A stretch of DNA of 64,000 nucleotides from contig WELA01006486.1 in the NCBI GenBank assembly GCA_009602735.1, forward strand, positions 32,350-96,349, in the 5' to 3' direction. Below the pieces are notes generated by a model. The model made no database searches. It had not been told where the DNA came from and was given only the letters and a program-made list of their open reading frames with translations. Positions 35,040 to 44,548 of the stretch are shown in pieces. The DNA comes from Mesotaenium endlicherianum (taxonomy: Eukaryota > Streptophyta > Zygnematophyceae > Zygnematales > Mesotaeniaceae). Within the stretch, counting starts at the first letter, position 1. Each line of letters begins with the position of its first letter. The position numbers and the translations under genes are program-made.

Positions 35040-36635
35040 GGCTCTGCTCCTCTCAACGTGCCTGTCTTCGTCTTTAGAAACAGCTGGCCTACGCACAGCT
35101 TCAAGGTCTCTGCCGTGAAGCAAAGTGTATTCTAAAGTGGCAGCCATTGCTCCCAACTCGTGATTACCTACTGATGAAAAAACTCGTATGTATTTGAGTA
35201 GCAGTACATACGTAAATTCTGGGAGTTGAGCACACCAGCTTGTTAACATGGACGACCCGGAACGAGTCGAGACTAGTCGAGACGAATCTCAAACCAGGAA
35301 AAATCAAGGCAATATTGCATGCAATTACACTGCTATTACATGGACAAATGACCGTAGGTGGATCGCTATAGATGGCCACGAGTTTGAGTCCGTCAATTAC
35401 TGCTGGCAATATGTTTATATTGCCAGGTGTACAGGTAACACGTGTAAGTTTTCTATTGTCTAGTAATTCATATTTCAGAAATATCTGTGTGCATGTTGGG
35501 TCACGGGCAGTCACGGGTGGTATGCTTAAGCTGTGCCCACCCACTAACGTCAGAAATCTATCCCTCTTACCGCATGGTAGATGACTATCAACTGCCAATG
35601 AACTCAAAGTACCGTCTTGGCCAGTCTTGGTCTGTCTTGGCTGGTCTTGGCTGGGTTCTGGCCAGTTCTGGCCCAGTTCTCAGCTCGAAGCTGCTCGGAG
35701 CATTGGGGGGGGGTTAACGCCATCAGGACTCCGGGTGAAACGCGCCCAAAATTCAACTATATCGAACAGCGGCCTAAAATCATTATTGAACCTTTATAAT
35801 AGTAGCTGAAGGGCCTAAATCAAATCAAATTTATAACACGAACGAACTTGAATTCAAAGCTGGGAATCGTTTTGAAAAGATTCGAGATTGTAGCGACCCG
35901 GATAAAAATTTCGGATTCTTAGCCCCAGTTTCCCCCCCATGGCCCGAAGCTAACAGATAGACTGTCGGTGCCAAAGGCAGCCAAACCAGCCCGTCGGAGA
36001 TGGCTTGTAGGGGGTGGTAGGGGCCTTCAAGAAGTTAGCACTTATAGCAGCCTTTTGCTCACTCAGCTGCCTTGTAGCCACTTTTATTTAGCCACTTTTT
36101 GTAGCTGGCTATCTTATTAGGGCTGCAATCCATTGCAATCAGCTGCTTTTAGCAGCTTTTAGGCAGGGACAGAAAAGTTCAAAAGTCATCCTTGAGTTGA
36201 GCTGCGTTGATTTGCTACTAGTCAACACATCGATCATGGTATCGACGGGCGATTGCAACTTTGCAAAGAGCGCGTCGCTTAAAATTGCTCGAAGTTCTTC
36301 GCCTCACTTCGTCTAAATAGCGGAACATCATCAACGATGTAGCGCTACGGTCAAAGTCCCGACATGATCAACGGGGACGGTCCAGCACCACATCCAGCGC
36401 CATCCAGCGCCATCTATGCTCGATCCTGCTCGACCCTTGCAGAGCAATTCAGCGCCGTGCAGCACCTTCACACATCGTCACACATGGGGTGCTAAAACTG
36501 TTTATAACTGGAGGGGCTACTTGGCAAAAAAAAAAATGCGAGTATTATTGGTCTGCATTTTTCCCATCAATTTTGGCCAAAATCTGGTAGCTTGTATCAA
36601 AAAGTTTAGCTATCCTGCGGCGATAAATATTGCTG
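35040..36635. other. intergenic; upstream region of the NCL-type gene
   Basis: The first few hundred bases upstream of 35039 should carry the 5' UTR and promoter of the exchanger gene. From 35615 to 35720 there is a degenerate tandem repeat. Beyond 35800 the sequence is AT-rich with poly-C and poly-A runs (35932-35938, 36527-36535) and no gene. Confidence 0.4.
35615..35690. repeat. degenerate tandem repeat of TTGGCCAGTC/TTGGCTGG type
   Basis: Repeated variants of CTTGGCCAGT, CTTGGTCTGT, CTTGGCTGGT and TTCTGGCCAGT occur back to back, with about ten-base periodicity that then drifts. Confidence 0.75.
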
Positions 36636-36796
36636 GTGTTAAGGGTGCGGATAGATGGGGGAAGCGACATAAGTGAAGAATCATTCGATACGACGAAGTA
36701 TACATGATTTATTGGAGGAATATCGAATGAATGTACAATGCGTTTGGTTGACTTTACAATCATCGTTTGGAACGGGCAGAAATGTAACGGTCGTAA
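36636..36796. repeat. direct repeat copy 1 of a small repeat unit
   Basis: Begins GTGTTAAGGGTGCGGATAG and shares AATATCGAATGAATGTACAA and TAACGGTCGT with a second copy at 37845-38000. The two copies are clearly related but diverged. Its end overlaps the start of the first inverted arm. Confidence 0.75.
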
Positions 36797-36945
36797 TAAG
36801 TTATTGAAATAATTACAGTTTTACCATCGATTGGCGCCGAAAGACCAGAATTACCATCGATTTGTGCAAAGTGGACAGCGGTATCTAGATTCTGCCAATT
36901 TGGACAAAAATGCCACTTTCTTGACTTGAACCCCTCCGAATACAT
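36793..36945 (-). repeat. inverted-repeat arm A
   Basis: The reverse complement of this segment matches 37437-37590 over about 150 bp with scattered substitutions; exact shared runs include TGTCCAAATTGGCAGAATCT and ACTGTAATTATT. The arms are separated by about 490 bp. Read from each arm, one frame gives similar peptides starting CPNWQN and ending TVII. Confidence 0.8.
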
Positions 36946-37436
36946 AGCAATGAGAACGAAGACTCTTCTTATCAATAGGTTTCGTCACTAAACTCGTGTA
37001 AGTAAGACTTGACACGAATGAACGAGGGTGTGAAGTCGTTGCTCTCAAAGTAGGTCTTTTGTTCCGAATCTTGCTTCTCAGAAGGAATTTGGATTGGATA
37101 CCATATTGCAACAAATTAATCGGAAGTTAGAGGAGTGGAGGGGAGGGCCGAAAAACCTTTGGGCATGTGAACATTGAAGGTATATAACGCTCTGTTTCAC
37201 GGTAAACTTCTCTGACGACTCGTGAAGCTTGTTGAAATTTTGGAGGTTTGAAAGAAGGAACGAAAGGTGCTCAAATGTGGTGAGTGAAATTGGGCACTAC
37301 TCTTGTTTTCCAAAAAGGTTGTCAGATCAAATTCATGCGAAGACTATTCGCACGACTTACGGTGAACAACTGAAAGTGCTCGACAGCACTCGCAGTACCT
37401 AGTAATGTCAAAGTATGTAGTCAGAAAGCAACAAAA

Positions 37437-37590
37437 GAGGTTCGGGACCAAAAAAGGGTATTTCTGTCCAAATTGGCAGAATCTGTATATCTCTGTCCAC
37501 TTTGTGCAAATCGATGGTGATTCTGGTGTTTCGGCGTCAATCGATGGACAAACTGTAATTATTCCTAAGTTATTCTACTCCCGAGTACAT
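37437..37590 (+). repeat. inverted-repeat arm B
   Basis: Inverted partner of 36793-36945. The 490-bp spacer between the arms has no gene. With the flanking direct repeats this suggests a small non-autonomous or foldback-type element. Confidence 0.8.
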
Positions 37591-37844
37591 AGTGGCAGAT
37601 AGTGCTCAATTGGTCGTTGGCGCATTGCTCTCTGACAATATATATTGTCTTCTATAACAATATGTAAAGAATTATCCTTCATACTTGTGAATCTATACAC
37701 GTATGTAGTGGGTACTATATTGTACATAACACTAACTACGTATGTGGCAAAAAAAGTCAATTAATGCTAACGCTTGGCGCCTTCTTCAAAGATCGTAGCG
37801 CAAAAACCCAAGTGTTCGCAGTAGCTTGCGGGGAATGTTACCAT

Positions 37845-38000
37845 GTGTTAAGGGTGCGGATAGACGGGGGAAGCAAGAAGATAGAAGATTGATTCGATAA
37901 AGGAGAAGAGAATTTATTTGTAGAATATCGAATGAATGTACAACTGTTTTGGACGACTTAAGTAGTCATTGTCTTTAGCGGGCTGAAGGTTAACGGTCGT
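37845..38000. repeat. direct repeat copy 2 of the small repeat unit
   Basis: Second copy of the repeat at 36636-36796, in the same orientation. It ends about 200 bp before the first retrotransposon LTR; the 38001-38206 spacer holds no gene. Confidence 0.75.
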
Positions 38001-38206
38001 GTAACTTAGGCAATTCTAGAATGTAATGTGGCGCGTTCTACTCTAGATGTCGTTGGCGGATTTGCCTCAGGGAGTCGTTAGAAGATTATGCTCTAGAAGA
38101 CATTGAATTATTATATTTTTGTATACTAGAATATAACTATTATCCAAGCACGTGTAAAGATCCTATATCCGTGTAAGATGTACTCTATATGTGTACATAA
38201 CACTAC

Positions 38207-38926
38207 TGTAATGAATCAGTATATTGGTTGACATAATATTCATTTAGATGATATAGTTAAATAAGTTCAGCTTGCTGAACTCTAGTTAATGATCAGTCTC
38301 CTGGACTTTATATTTAATATCAATTTAATGACTCGGACAGAAGTAGCAGGCTCCTGTCACCTTAAGTCAGCTTGTTGACACATTCTTTGACAGCCAGCTG
38401 ACTTCCGTACTCGGTAGCAGCGAACTGCCTCGATATGCTTCTAAGTGTGGTGTGCTAGGAGAATGGCCAGATGACGTCCCTATGATGGATGGCGATTCGG
38501 GATGATGGGAGATGGCGGTGGATTTGGTTAACCGAGGTCCTACCAACGTGGTTAACTCCCGGGTAGGCGGTGCCATCGCACTGGCCGTTGAACAGTAAAC
38601 TCATTCCATGTACATATGCTAGGCATTGCTCTCGAGTTCGGCATTCGGAAACGAGGTCAACTCTCTTGTACAGCTTACTGAGAGAGATCTGAATCCAAGG
38701 CGAGAAGCCATTGATACGCACTGTCTTCTAACCTTGCTTATGTATGAGTTTACTGATTTGCATCATTGATGCTAGTTTACTCGCATTTGACTTACGAGTA
38801 TTATTCCCTGCTAGTGTATTGTCCTTTGCCGTTTAACTAGTTAACGGAAATACCATAAAGATTACTTGCTGATATAAAGATCTTTATTAATTGTTAATCG
38901 CCTATTTGGTAAGTCGATTCATTTCA
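38207..38926 (+). repeat. LTR 1 (5' LTR of unit 1), 720 bp
   Basis: Starts TGTAATGAATCAG and ends TTTCA, the TG...CA form of LTRs, followed by one base and the primer-binding site. It contains a hairpin AGTTCAGC-TT-GCTGAACT at 38264-38281, a TATAAAGA at 38873 and a consensus splice donor GTAAGT at 38909-38914. Its first 170 bp or so differ at many positions from LTR 2, while the rest is nearly identical. Confidence 0.93.
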
Positions 38927-38927
38927 G

Positions 38928-38939
38928 TGGTATCGGAGC
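38928..38939 (+). other. primer-binding site, initiator tRNA-Met type
   Basis: TGGTATCGGAGC, one base after the LTR. It differs at one base from the usual plant TGGTATCAGAGC complementary to the 3' end of initiator tRNA-Met. The same site is at 47071-47082 in unit 2 and is missing after LTR 3 and LTR 4. Confidence 0.85.
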
Positions 38940-38960
38940 AGTTATCACAGTCTTCTTTGT

Positions 38961-40439
38961 ATGGTAAGGACAAGGTCTCAAACTAGCAACTCCCGAGACA
39001 TGGAGAACCAGGATAACGAGAATGTCGAAAACCAGGCGGAAAGCCATGTAGCGGGAAACCGTACCTATTCGGAAGCAGTAGCGGATACTGCAGCTAGGGA
39101 GGCTGCAGATGAGGCAGCTGCTATTGCCTCAGTCGCAGCTCAGCAAGCTGAGGAGGAGATAGCCAGACTAGAAGCTGAACAAGTAGCAAAGGCCGCTGAA
39201 GATATACAAAGGAGGGAAGGACAGCCAGCTGACGAGCGCACTGTTGAAGAACTTATGGCATCAAGGGCCAATGTTCTGAACCCACCTCCTGCCGTACAAC
39301 TCAATGTACCCCTAGGTCAAATACGTGACCGGCTGAATGCGGCAGGAATTGCTGCTGCAGGAGCAAGAGGGATTGTTGAGGACACTACTCAGCGAGTAGA
39401 TGCCAATGCTGCTGCTGCATTTGCTAATCTACCACCCCAAAATGTAGACTTGGGAGCATTGTTCGTTCAGATGCAGTCGCAAATGGCGACCATGTATCAG
39501 TCCCAGCAGGAGGACAAAAGAATCATAATGTCCCTACTCCGGGACAGAGACCAACTGGGGTCTCACACCACTAGTGGTGGTGGCCGAGGGCCTAGTAAGC
39601 CCAAGCCGAAACCTCCCCAGGACTATGATCCTGAGGGAAACAGAAAATATTACCTGATCAAGTTTCTCGCGGATGTTGAGCAGTGGCTGGAGAACTACCC
39701 AGAACTGCAAGATTACGAGAAGGTCAGGCACACCGGTGCGCTACTGAAAGGCAGTGCCGCAGACTGGTGGCTTTACTGGAAGGAAGAGCGTAAGGCTCGG
39801 CAACTCGGTGACCCTACGTGGGTAGAGTTTGTCGAGAAGTTGCATGAGAAGTTTGATGTCATCAACCAGCAGGAGAAAGCTATCTATGCGATGATCTCCC
39901 TGACACTGAAGCAGACCACTTCAGTTGCTGAGTTTGCTCAAAAGTTCCAAGAGAACATGATGAAGCAGCCTGATTTGCCAGAACGGTATAGGATAGCATA
40001 CTTCAGGTATGGCTTGAAATCCGAGGTCTCTGGTCATTTTGCTGAGAAAAAGTATGAGAAACTGGCTGACTTGATCCAGGATGCTGACGCCTGGGATCAG
40101 CAGCAGTTCAATCACAAGCGCCAGAGTAACGCTTTGGTGTCTAAGATTGTCAAAAAGCCCCACGGTTCCTACAATGCAGTTGAAGGAGACCAGGCTGAGG
40201 ATAATCAGGGTGATGAATATGAGTATGAGTACAATGCTATTCAGTCTAGAGGTAGAGGTGGTCCCTCTCGAGGTGGCTATGGAAGGGGTGGTGGTAGGAC
40301 TAAGCCGAGACCAGCCTCAGCAAAATCTACTTGCTACCATTGTCAGCAGAAAGGCCACTACAGAGAACAGTGTCCGGTCAAGCACCTGCCTAAGGTCGAG
40401 AGAAAAGACCAGCCTTTAAAAGACAGCAACAGTCAGTAA
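38961..40439 (+). CDS. gag: Gag, unit 1 (492 aa)
   Basis: Structural protein of the virus-like particle. An N-terminal Ala/Glu-rich coiled-coil-like region spans about 25-85. The capsid-type Retrotrans_gag domain spans about 225-345 (with [20 protein letters not shown] and [13 protein letters not shown]). An RGG-rich basic stretch lies at about 430-452, and a CCHC zinc knuckle [14 protein letters not shown] uses C458, C461, H466 and C471. The ATG is 22 nt after the PBS, an unusually short leader, and is followed directly by GTAAGG, a possible splice donor. Translation either stops at 40439 or slips -1 at 40415-40421 into pol. Confidence 0.95.
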   Translation: MVRTRSQTSNSRDMENQDNENVENQAESHVAGNRTYSEAVADTAAREAADEAAAIASVAAQQAEEEIARLEAEQVAKAAEDIQRREGQPADERTVEELMASRANVLNPPPAVQLNVPLGQIRDRLNAAGIAAAGARGIVEDTTQRVDANAAAAFANLPPQNVDLGALFVQMQSQMATMYQSQQEDKRIIMSLLRDRDQLGSHTTSGGGRGPSKPKPKPPQDYDPEGNRKYYLIKFLADVEQWLENYPELQDYEKVRHTGALLKGSAADWWLYWKEERKARQLGDPTWVEFVEKLHEKFDVINQQEKAIYAMISLTLKQTTSVAEFAQKFQENMMKQPDLPERYRIAYFRYGLKSEVSGHFAEKKYEKLADLIQDADAWDQQQFNHKRQSNALVSKIVKKPHGSYNAVEGDQAEDNQGDEYEYEYNAIQSRGRGGPSRGGYGRGGGRTKPRPASAKSTCYHCQQKGHYREQCPVKHLPKVERKDQPLKDSNSQ

Positions 40440-40456
40440 TCCAGTCTACTGACTGT
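40415..40456 (+). promoter_or_regulatory. -1 ribosomal frameshift signal between gag and pol, unit 1
   Basis: The gag frame reads CC[T TTA AAA], the X XXY YYZ heptamer U UUA AAA, at 40415-40421. Seven nt later begins a 10-bp perfect stem: ACAGTCAGTA (40429-40438) pairs with TACTGACTGT (40447-40456) around an 8-nt loop. The gag stop TAA (40437-40439) lies in the hairpin. The pol frame, one base back, is open from 40394 through the hairpin to the ATG at 40508 and beyond. Confidence 0.88.
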
Positions 40457-40507
40457 GAGGATGCTAGAGATAGTGAGTCGTCACTAGCTGCCCTCGTAGC
40501 AGGTATT

Positions 40508-43500
40508 ATGGGTCCTGCTGAACTGGATTCACTATGCATGCCTGACAACCAGATAAAGGAGACCATCAGCAATATAGACGTCCAGAGAGTGCACACTCTG
40601 GATGCTCTTGTTCCACCTGATGTCCAACATTTCTTTGCTACGTCAGGAGAACAATGCGAAAGTCAGGAAAAGACAGTCCCCCCTATCCTACTGCATTGCA
40701 TGATTGCAGGTAGGAAGGTGAGGGCATTTGTTGACGGAGGGGCGTCACATACTTTTATCCACAAGGACTTAGTTAAGCGGCTAAGGCTGCCTACTGTCAC
40801 CCAAGGGAATAGAAAAATATTCCTTGGAGATGCCTCAAGTATCCCGGGAGGAGTTATAACCAAGCCTATTGAGGTCCAGTTAGGTTCTGGCATTGCAGTT
40901 CTAACTGAAACGCTTACATTTGAGGTACTCAACACTGGCTTTTATGATCTCGTGCTAGGCAGGTCCTGGCTTAATAGACATCAAGCTGAAGTGTGTTGGA
41001 GCAGAGGTACAGTTAAAGTGAGAGGAGCCAGTGATGGGCAGACTGACTTGGCACCCACCAGTGCTCTTCCTCTTGTCCTGTGTGGATGGCAAATGAAGGA
41101 AAAGAAGAGGCTTCCAGAAGGATGCAAGTTGCTGAATGCAATGGAGTTCGTCAAAAGCTGGAACCAGAAGGAAGACAGAATGTTCTGTCTGCTGCTAAGA
41201 GAGGTACCTCCTCAACCTGAAGAAGTGGTTGAGAAAAAGGTACACCCTCCGGAACACCCTACTGCTGCAAACATTGTTGCTCAGTACACGGATGTGTTTA
41301 ATATGCCTCCAGGACTACCCCCTAAGCGGGAAGTAGATCATAGGATTGATTTATTACCTGGTAGCCAGCCACCCTGGCAACGCACGTATGGCTTGTCTTA
41401 TTTGGAGAGTGAGGAGTTGAAAACACAGATTGCAGAGCTGGAGGAAAATGGTTACATTTCTCCCAGTAAATCACCGTACGGCGCACCTATCCTATTTGTT
41501 AAGAAAAAGGATGGCAGTATGCGGATGTGTGTGGATTACAGAGCCCTGAACAGAATTACAGTAAAGAACAAGTATGCTTTACCCAGAATCGAGGACTTGC
41601 TTGATACCCTGTCTGGCGCTAAGGTGTTCAGTAAGATAGATCTCAAGAGTGGTTATCATCAAATCAGAATTGCTGAGGGGGATGAACACAAGACTGCTTT
41701 CCGCACACGTTATGGACACTATGAGTTCAACGTGATGCCATTTGGACTGACTAATGCTCCTGCTACCTTTATGGGTGCTATGAATGACATTTTCAGACCT
41801 TATTTGGATAAGTTTGTGCAAGTTTTCCTGGATGATATTTTAATTTTCTCTAAAGATGAAGCTCAGCACACTGAACACTTAAAGAAAGTGCTGGACACTC
41901 TGCGGAAAAATCACTTGTATGCTAAAATGAGCAAGTGTGATTTCTTTAAGGAAAGTATTGAATTCTTAGGCCACGTTGTCAGTAAAGAGGGCATCAGTGT
42001 GGATCCTAAGAAAGTCCAGACCATAAGGGACTGGCCAGTACCACAGTCTGTCTCTGAAGTTAGATCCTTCCTCGGGTTGGCTAACTACTATAGGAGATTT
42101 ATTGAGAATTATTCCACAAAGGCCAGTAAACTGACTGACCTTACTAAGAAAGACATCGGGTATGTGTGGGGGGAAGAGCAGCAGGCTGCCTTCCAGACCC
42201 TTAAAGATGCCCTTTGTTCTGCCCCAGTGCTAGCCGTGTATGACCCCAGCAAACCGGTGCAGGTGGTTACTGATGCCTCTGATTTTGCCATGGGTGCTAT
42301 TTTGTTGCAGCCTGCTGACAAAACCACAAAGGATGGTAAGGTACGGCAGGAGTGGCATCCTGTGTTGTATGAGTCTATGAAATTTAATCCAGCGGAGATT
42401 AATTACTCAGTGCATGATAAAGAGCTGCTAGCTATCATTCATGTACTCAAACAGTGGAGAGCATACTTACATGGTAAAGCTTTTAAGGTGATTACAGATC
42501 ATCTAGCTCTGACCCACTTTCAGAAGAAGTCCAAGCTGTCGAGGAGGGAGAACCGCTGGAGCCAGATGCTGGAGCAGTTCCAAGTCCAGATCGACTACAA
42601 ACCAGGGAAGTTGAATCCTGCTGATGCACTCTCTAGAAGACCTGACTTGCAAGAAAGGAACTTTAGTCAGCATACTGTAGATAAAGTCCTGTGTGCACTC
42701 ACTTCACTAAAGGTGAAAAAGTCCTTCCTTGAACAACTTAGGAAAGCCTACCTTTCTGACCCAACATTTGAGCCCAGCCCCACTACTGGTATGTGTCGTG
42801 CTACCGCACTCGGGTATAAGCTCAAGGGAGGGGTCTGGGTGACTGAAACCACTTCAGGCAGGCTGAAGCTGGTCATTCCTAATAATTTGGAAATAAGGTC
42901 TCTCTTACTGAGTCAAGCTCATGACAGTCTCCTGGGTGGACATTTGGGGCAGGCCAAAACTGTTGGCAAACTGGCAAAACATTATCATTGGGAGGGGTTA
43001 CCCCGGGAGGTCTTGAAATATGTCAAGTCCTGTGACCAGTGTCAGAGAAATAAGTCTCGGCACACACCACCCGGAGGTCTCTTGCAACCGCTACCCATCC
43101 CAGCGGGACGCTGGGAAACTATATCCATGGACTGGGTGGTCTCACTACCAAGAACTGCCAACGGGCATGATTCAATACTGGTAGTCGTGGATAAACTGAC
43201 AAAAATGGTCATTTTTATCCCCACAACTGTCAAAGTGACTGCACTCGAAACAGCGAGACAGTTTTACAACCATGTAGTATGCCAACATGGGCTCCCTTCT
43301 AATATCATCTCAGACAGAGACTCAAAATTCACCTCTAAGTTCTGGAGAGCTTTAATGGGGTTAATGGGAGTCAAACAGCTGCTCAGCACAGCAAACCACC
43401 CTCAGACTGATGGGCAGACTGAAAGAACTAACCGAGTTCTGCAGGAGGTGCTGAGAGCATATATTAACCAAAAACAAGATAATTGGGATGACCTGTTGCC

Positions 43501-44224
43501 TCAAATTCAGTTTGCGGTCAACAGTGCGGTGCACGCGTCAACGGGCAAAACTCCTTTTGAACTCAGCCTGGGTAGAGTCCCTAAGTCTCCTCTAGATGTG
43601 CTAGGGGAATCTTTAACTCACCCTGAAGGGATTGACAACCCGGTCTCCCTCCAGTTAACTCAGGAGTTTGCTGACACCCTGTCAGAAGTCCAACGAAACT
43701 TGCACACGGCCCAAGAAAACCAACAAAAATACGCTAATCAACACCGTCGGGAACTGACATTTTCCAAGGGGGATTTAGTCAAACTGCATTCTCAGCACCT
43801 GTACCTCCCTGGTGTGGTCAAGAAAAAGCTTGGCCCTGTCTGGGTCGGTCCATATTCGGTGGTCCGTCGTGTCGGTCAGAATGCTTACAAACTGAACATG
43901 TCAGCTGACTACAAGGGTCACCCGGTCTTTAATGTCTCCTTCCTGGAACCATACATCAAAGGTGATACACTGTTCACAGGTCGGTTACCTGTCCAACCGG
44001 GACCGGTCCCCGCTGTCCGGGACGGCGACCCTGAGGAATATGAGGTCGATGAGATTTTAGACGCTCGCTCGGTCCGTCGATCGTCTAAATATGTCATGAA
44101 GTACCTCATCCGATGGAAGGGTTACGATGCCTCTGGGGACACTTGGGAATTTAAAGACCAGCTGACCAATGCCAAAGGGGCGTTGAAACGGTTCCACCTT
44201 CGGGCGGCTGGGGCACCGCCCTAA
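40508..44224 (+). CDS. pol: Pol polyprotein, unit 1 (1238 aa from first ATG)
   Basis: Domains run in Ty3/gypsy order. An aspartic protease has [11 protein letters not shown] (catalytic D76). Reverse transcriptase has [12 protein letters not shown] and the catalytic FLDDILIFS (D442/D443). RNase H starts with [11 protein letters not shown] (from 587). The integrase zinc-binding HHCC uses H805, H812, C842 and C845. The integrase core is D875, D936 and E972 (D,D35E; ISDRD and [13 protein letters not shown]). A C-terminal chromodomain spans about 1178-1228 ([28 protein letters not shown]), which makes this a chromovirus. It is probably made as Gag-Pol by frameshifting, so the ATG is not necessarily used. 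From residue 1134 it departs from the unit 2 and 3 copies (E1134, F1160, H1218, T1227, V1236 there). Confidence 0.96.
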   Translation: MGPAELDSLCMPDNQIKETISNIDVQRVHTLDALVPPDVQHFFATSGEQCESQEKTVPPILLHCMIAGRKVRAFVDGGASHTFIHKDLVKRLRLPTVTQGNRKIFLGDASSIPGGVITKPIEVQLGSGIAVLTETLTFEVLNTGFYDLVLGRSWLNRHQAEVCWSRGTVKVRGASDGQTDLAPTSALPLVLCGWQMKEKKRLPEGCKLLNAMEFVKSWNQKEDRMFCLLLREVPPQPEEVVEKKVHPPEHPTAANIVAQYTDVFNMPPGLPPKREVDHRIDLLPGSQPPWQRTYGLSYLESEELKTQIAELEENGYISPSKSPYGAPILFVKKKDGSMRMCVDYRALNRITVKNKYALPRIEDLLDTLSGAKVFSKIDLKSGYHQIRIAEGDEHKTAFRTRYGHYEFNVMPFGLTNAPATFMGAMNDIFRPYLDKFVQVFLDDILIFSKDEAQHTEHLKKVLDTLRKNHLYAKMSKCDFFKESIEFLGHVVSKEGISVDPKKVQTIRDWPVPQSVSEVRSFLGLANYYRRFIENYSTKASKLTDLTKKDIGYVWGEEQQAAFQTLKDALCSAPVLAVYDPSKPVQVVTDASDFAMGAILLQPADKTTKDGKVRQEWHPVLYESMKFNPAEINYSVHDKELLAIIHVLKQWRAYLHGKAFKVITDHLALTHFQKKSKLSRRENRWSQMLEQFQVQIDYKPGKLNPADALSRRPDLQERNFSQHTVDKVLCALTSLKVKKSFLEQLRKAYLSDPTFEPSPTTGMCRATALGYKLKGGVWVTETTSGRLKLVIPNNLEIRSLLLSQAHDSLLGGHLGQAKTVGKLAKHYHWEGLPREVLKYVKSCDQCQRNKSRHTPPGGLLQPLPIPAGRWETISMDWVVSLPRTANGHDSILVVVDKLTKMVIFIPTTVKVTALETARQFYNHVVCQHGLPSNIISDRDSKFTSKFWRALMGLMGVKQLLSTANHPQTDGQTERTNRVLQEVLRAYINQKQDNWDDLLPQIQFAVNSAVHASTGKTPFELSLGRVPKSPLDVLGESLTHPEGIDNPVSLQLTQEFADTLSEVQRNLHTAQENQQKYANQHRRELTFSKGDLVKLHSQHLYLPGVVKKKLGPVWVGPYSVVRRVGQNAYKLNMSADYKGHPVFNVSFLEPYIKGDTLFTGRLPVQPGPVPAVRDGDPEEYEVDEILDARSVRRSSKYVMKYLIRWKGYDASGDTWEFKDQLTNAKGALKRFHLRAAGAPP

Positions 44225-44273
44225 CTGTCCCTTCAGTAGACATGGGAAGGTGACAGGAGGTCCTGTCTCCATA

Positions 44274-44346
44274 TAAGTTGGAGGGGGATGTGACAGTTAG
44301 TGACAGTTGTGACAGGCAGCCCACCTTTAAAATTAAGTTGGAGGGA
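44274..44346 (+). repeat. two internal polypurine-tract-like motifs after pol, unit 1
   Basis: TAAGTTGGAGGG occurs at 44274-44287 and again at 44334-44346, each within 125 bp of the pol stop. The same motif immediately precedes the 3' LTR at 46288-46300. Copies of GTGACAGT lie between the two. Confidence 0.85.
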
Positions 44347-44548
44347 GTGGTATTCTCTGATCACCATATTACACACTCAACCTGCGCTCACACTCACTTG
44401 CTCTCTAACTCAATTTTCCCTTATATTCACTCACACCAGGTATTCCACACTAGGAACTCTCCCGATCGCGTTCCTCTTCATCAAGGGCACTCAGTAGCGG
44501 CAAAATATCATGACTTCACTAACTGCATTGTGTTTATGATTGAGCAGG

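Noticed and set aside
36760-37602. Short proteins read from both inverted arms
   Set aside because: Their similarity follows from the DNA inverted repeat, and many differences change the amino acid.
38367-38721. Minus-strand open frames inside each LTR
   Set aside because: They recur only because the LTR recurs; no motif and no conserved coding pattern.
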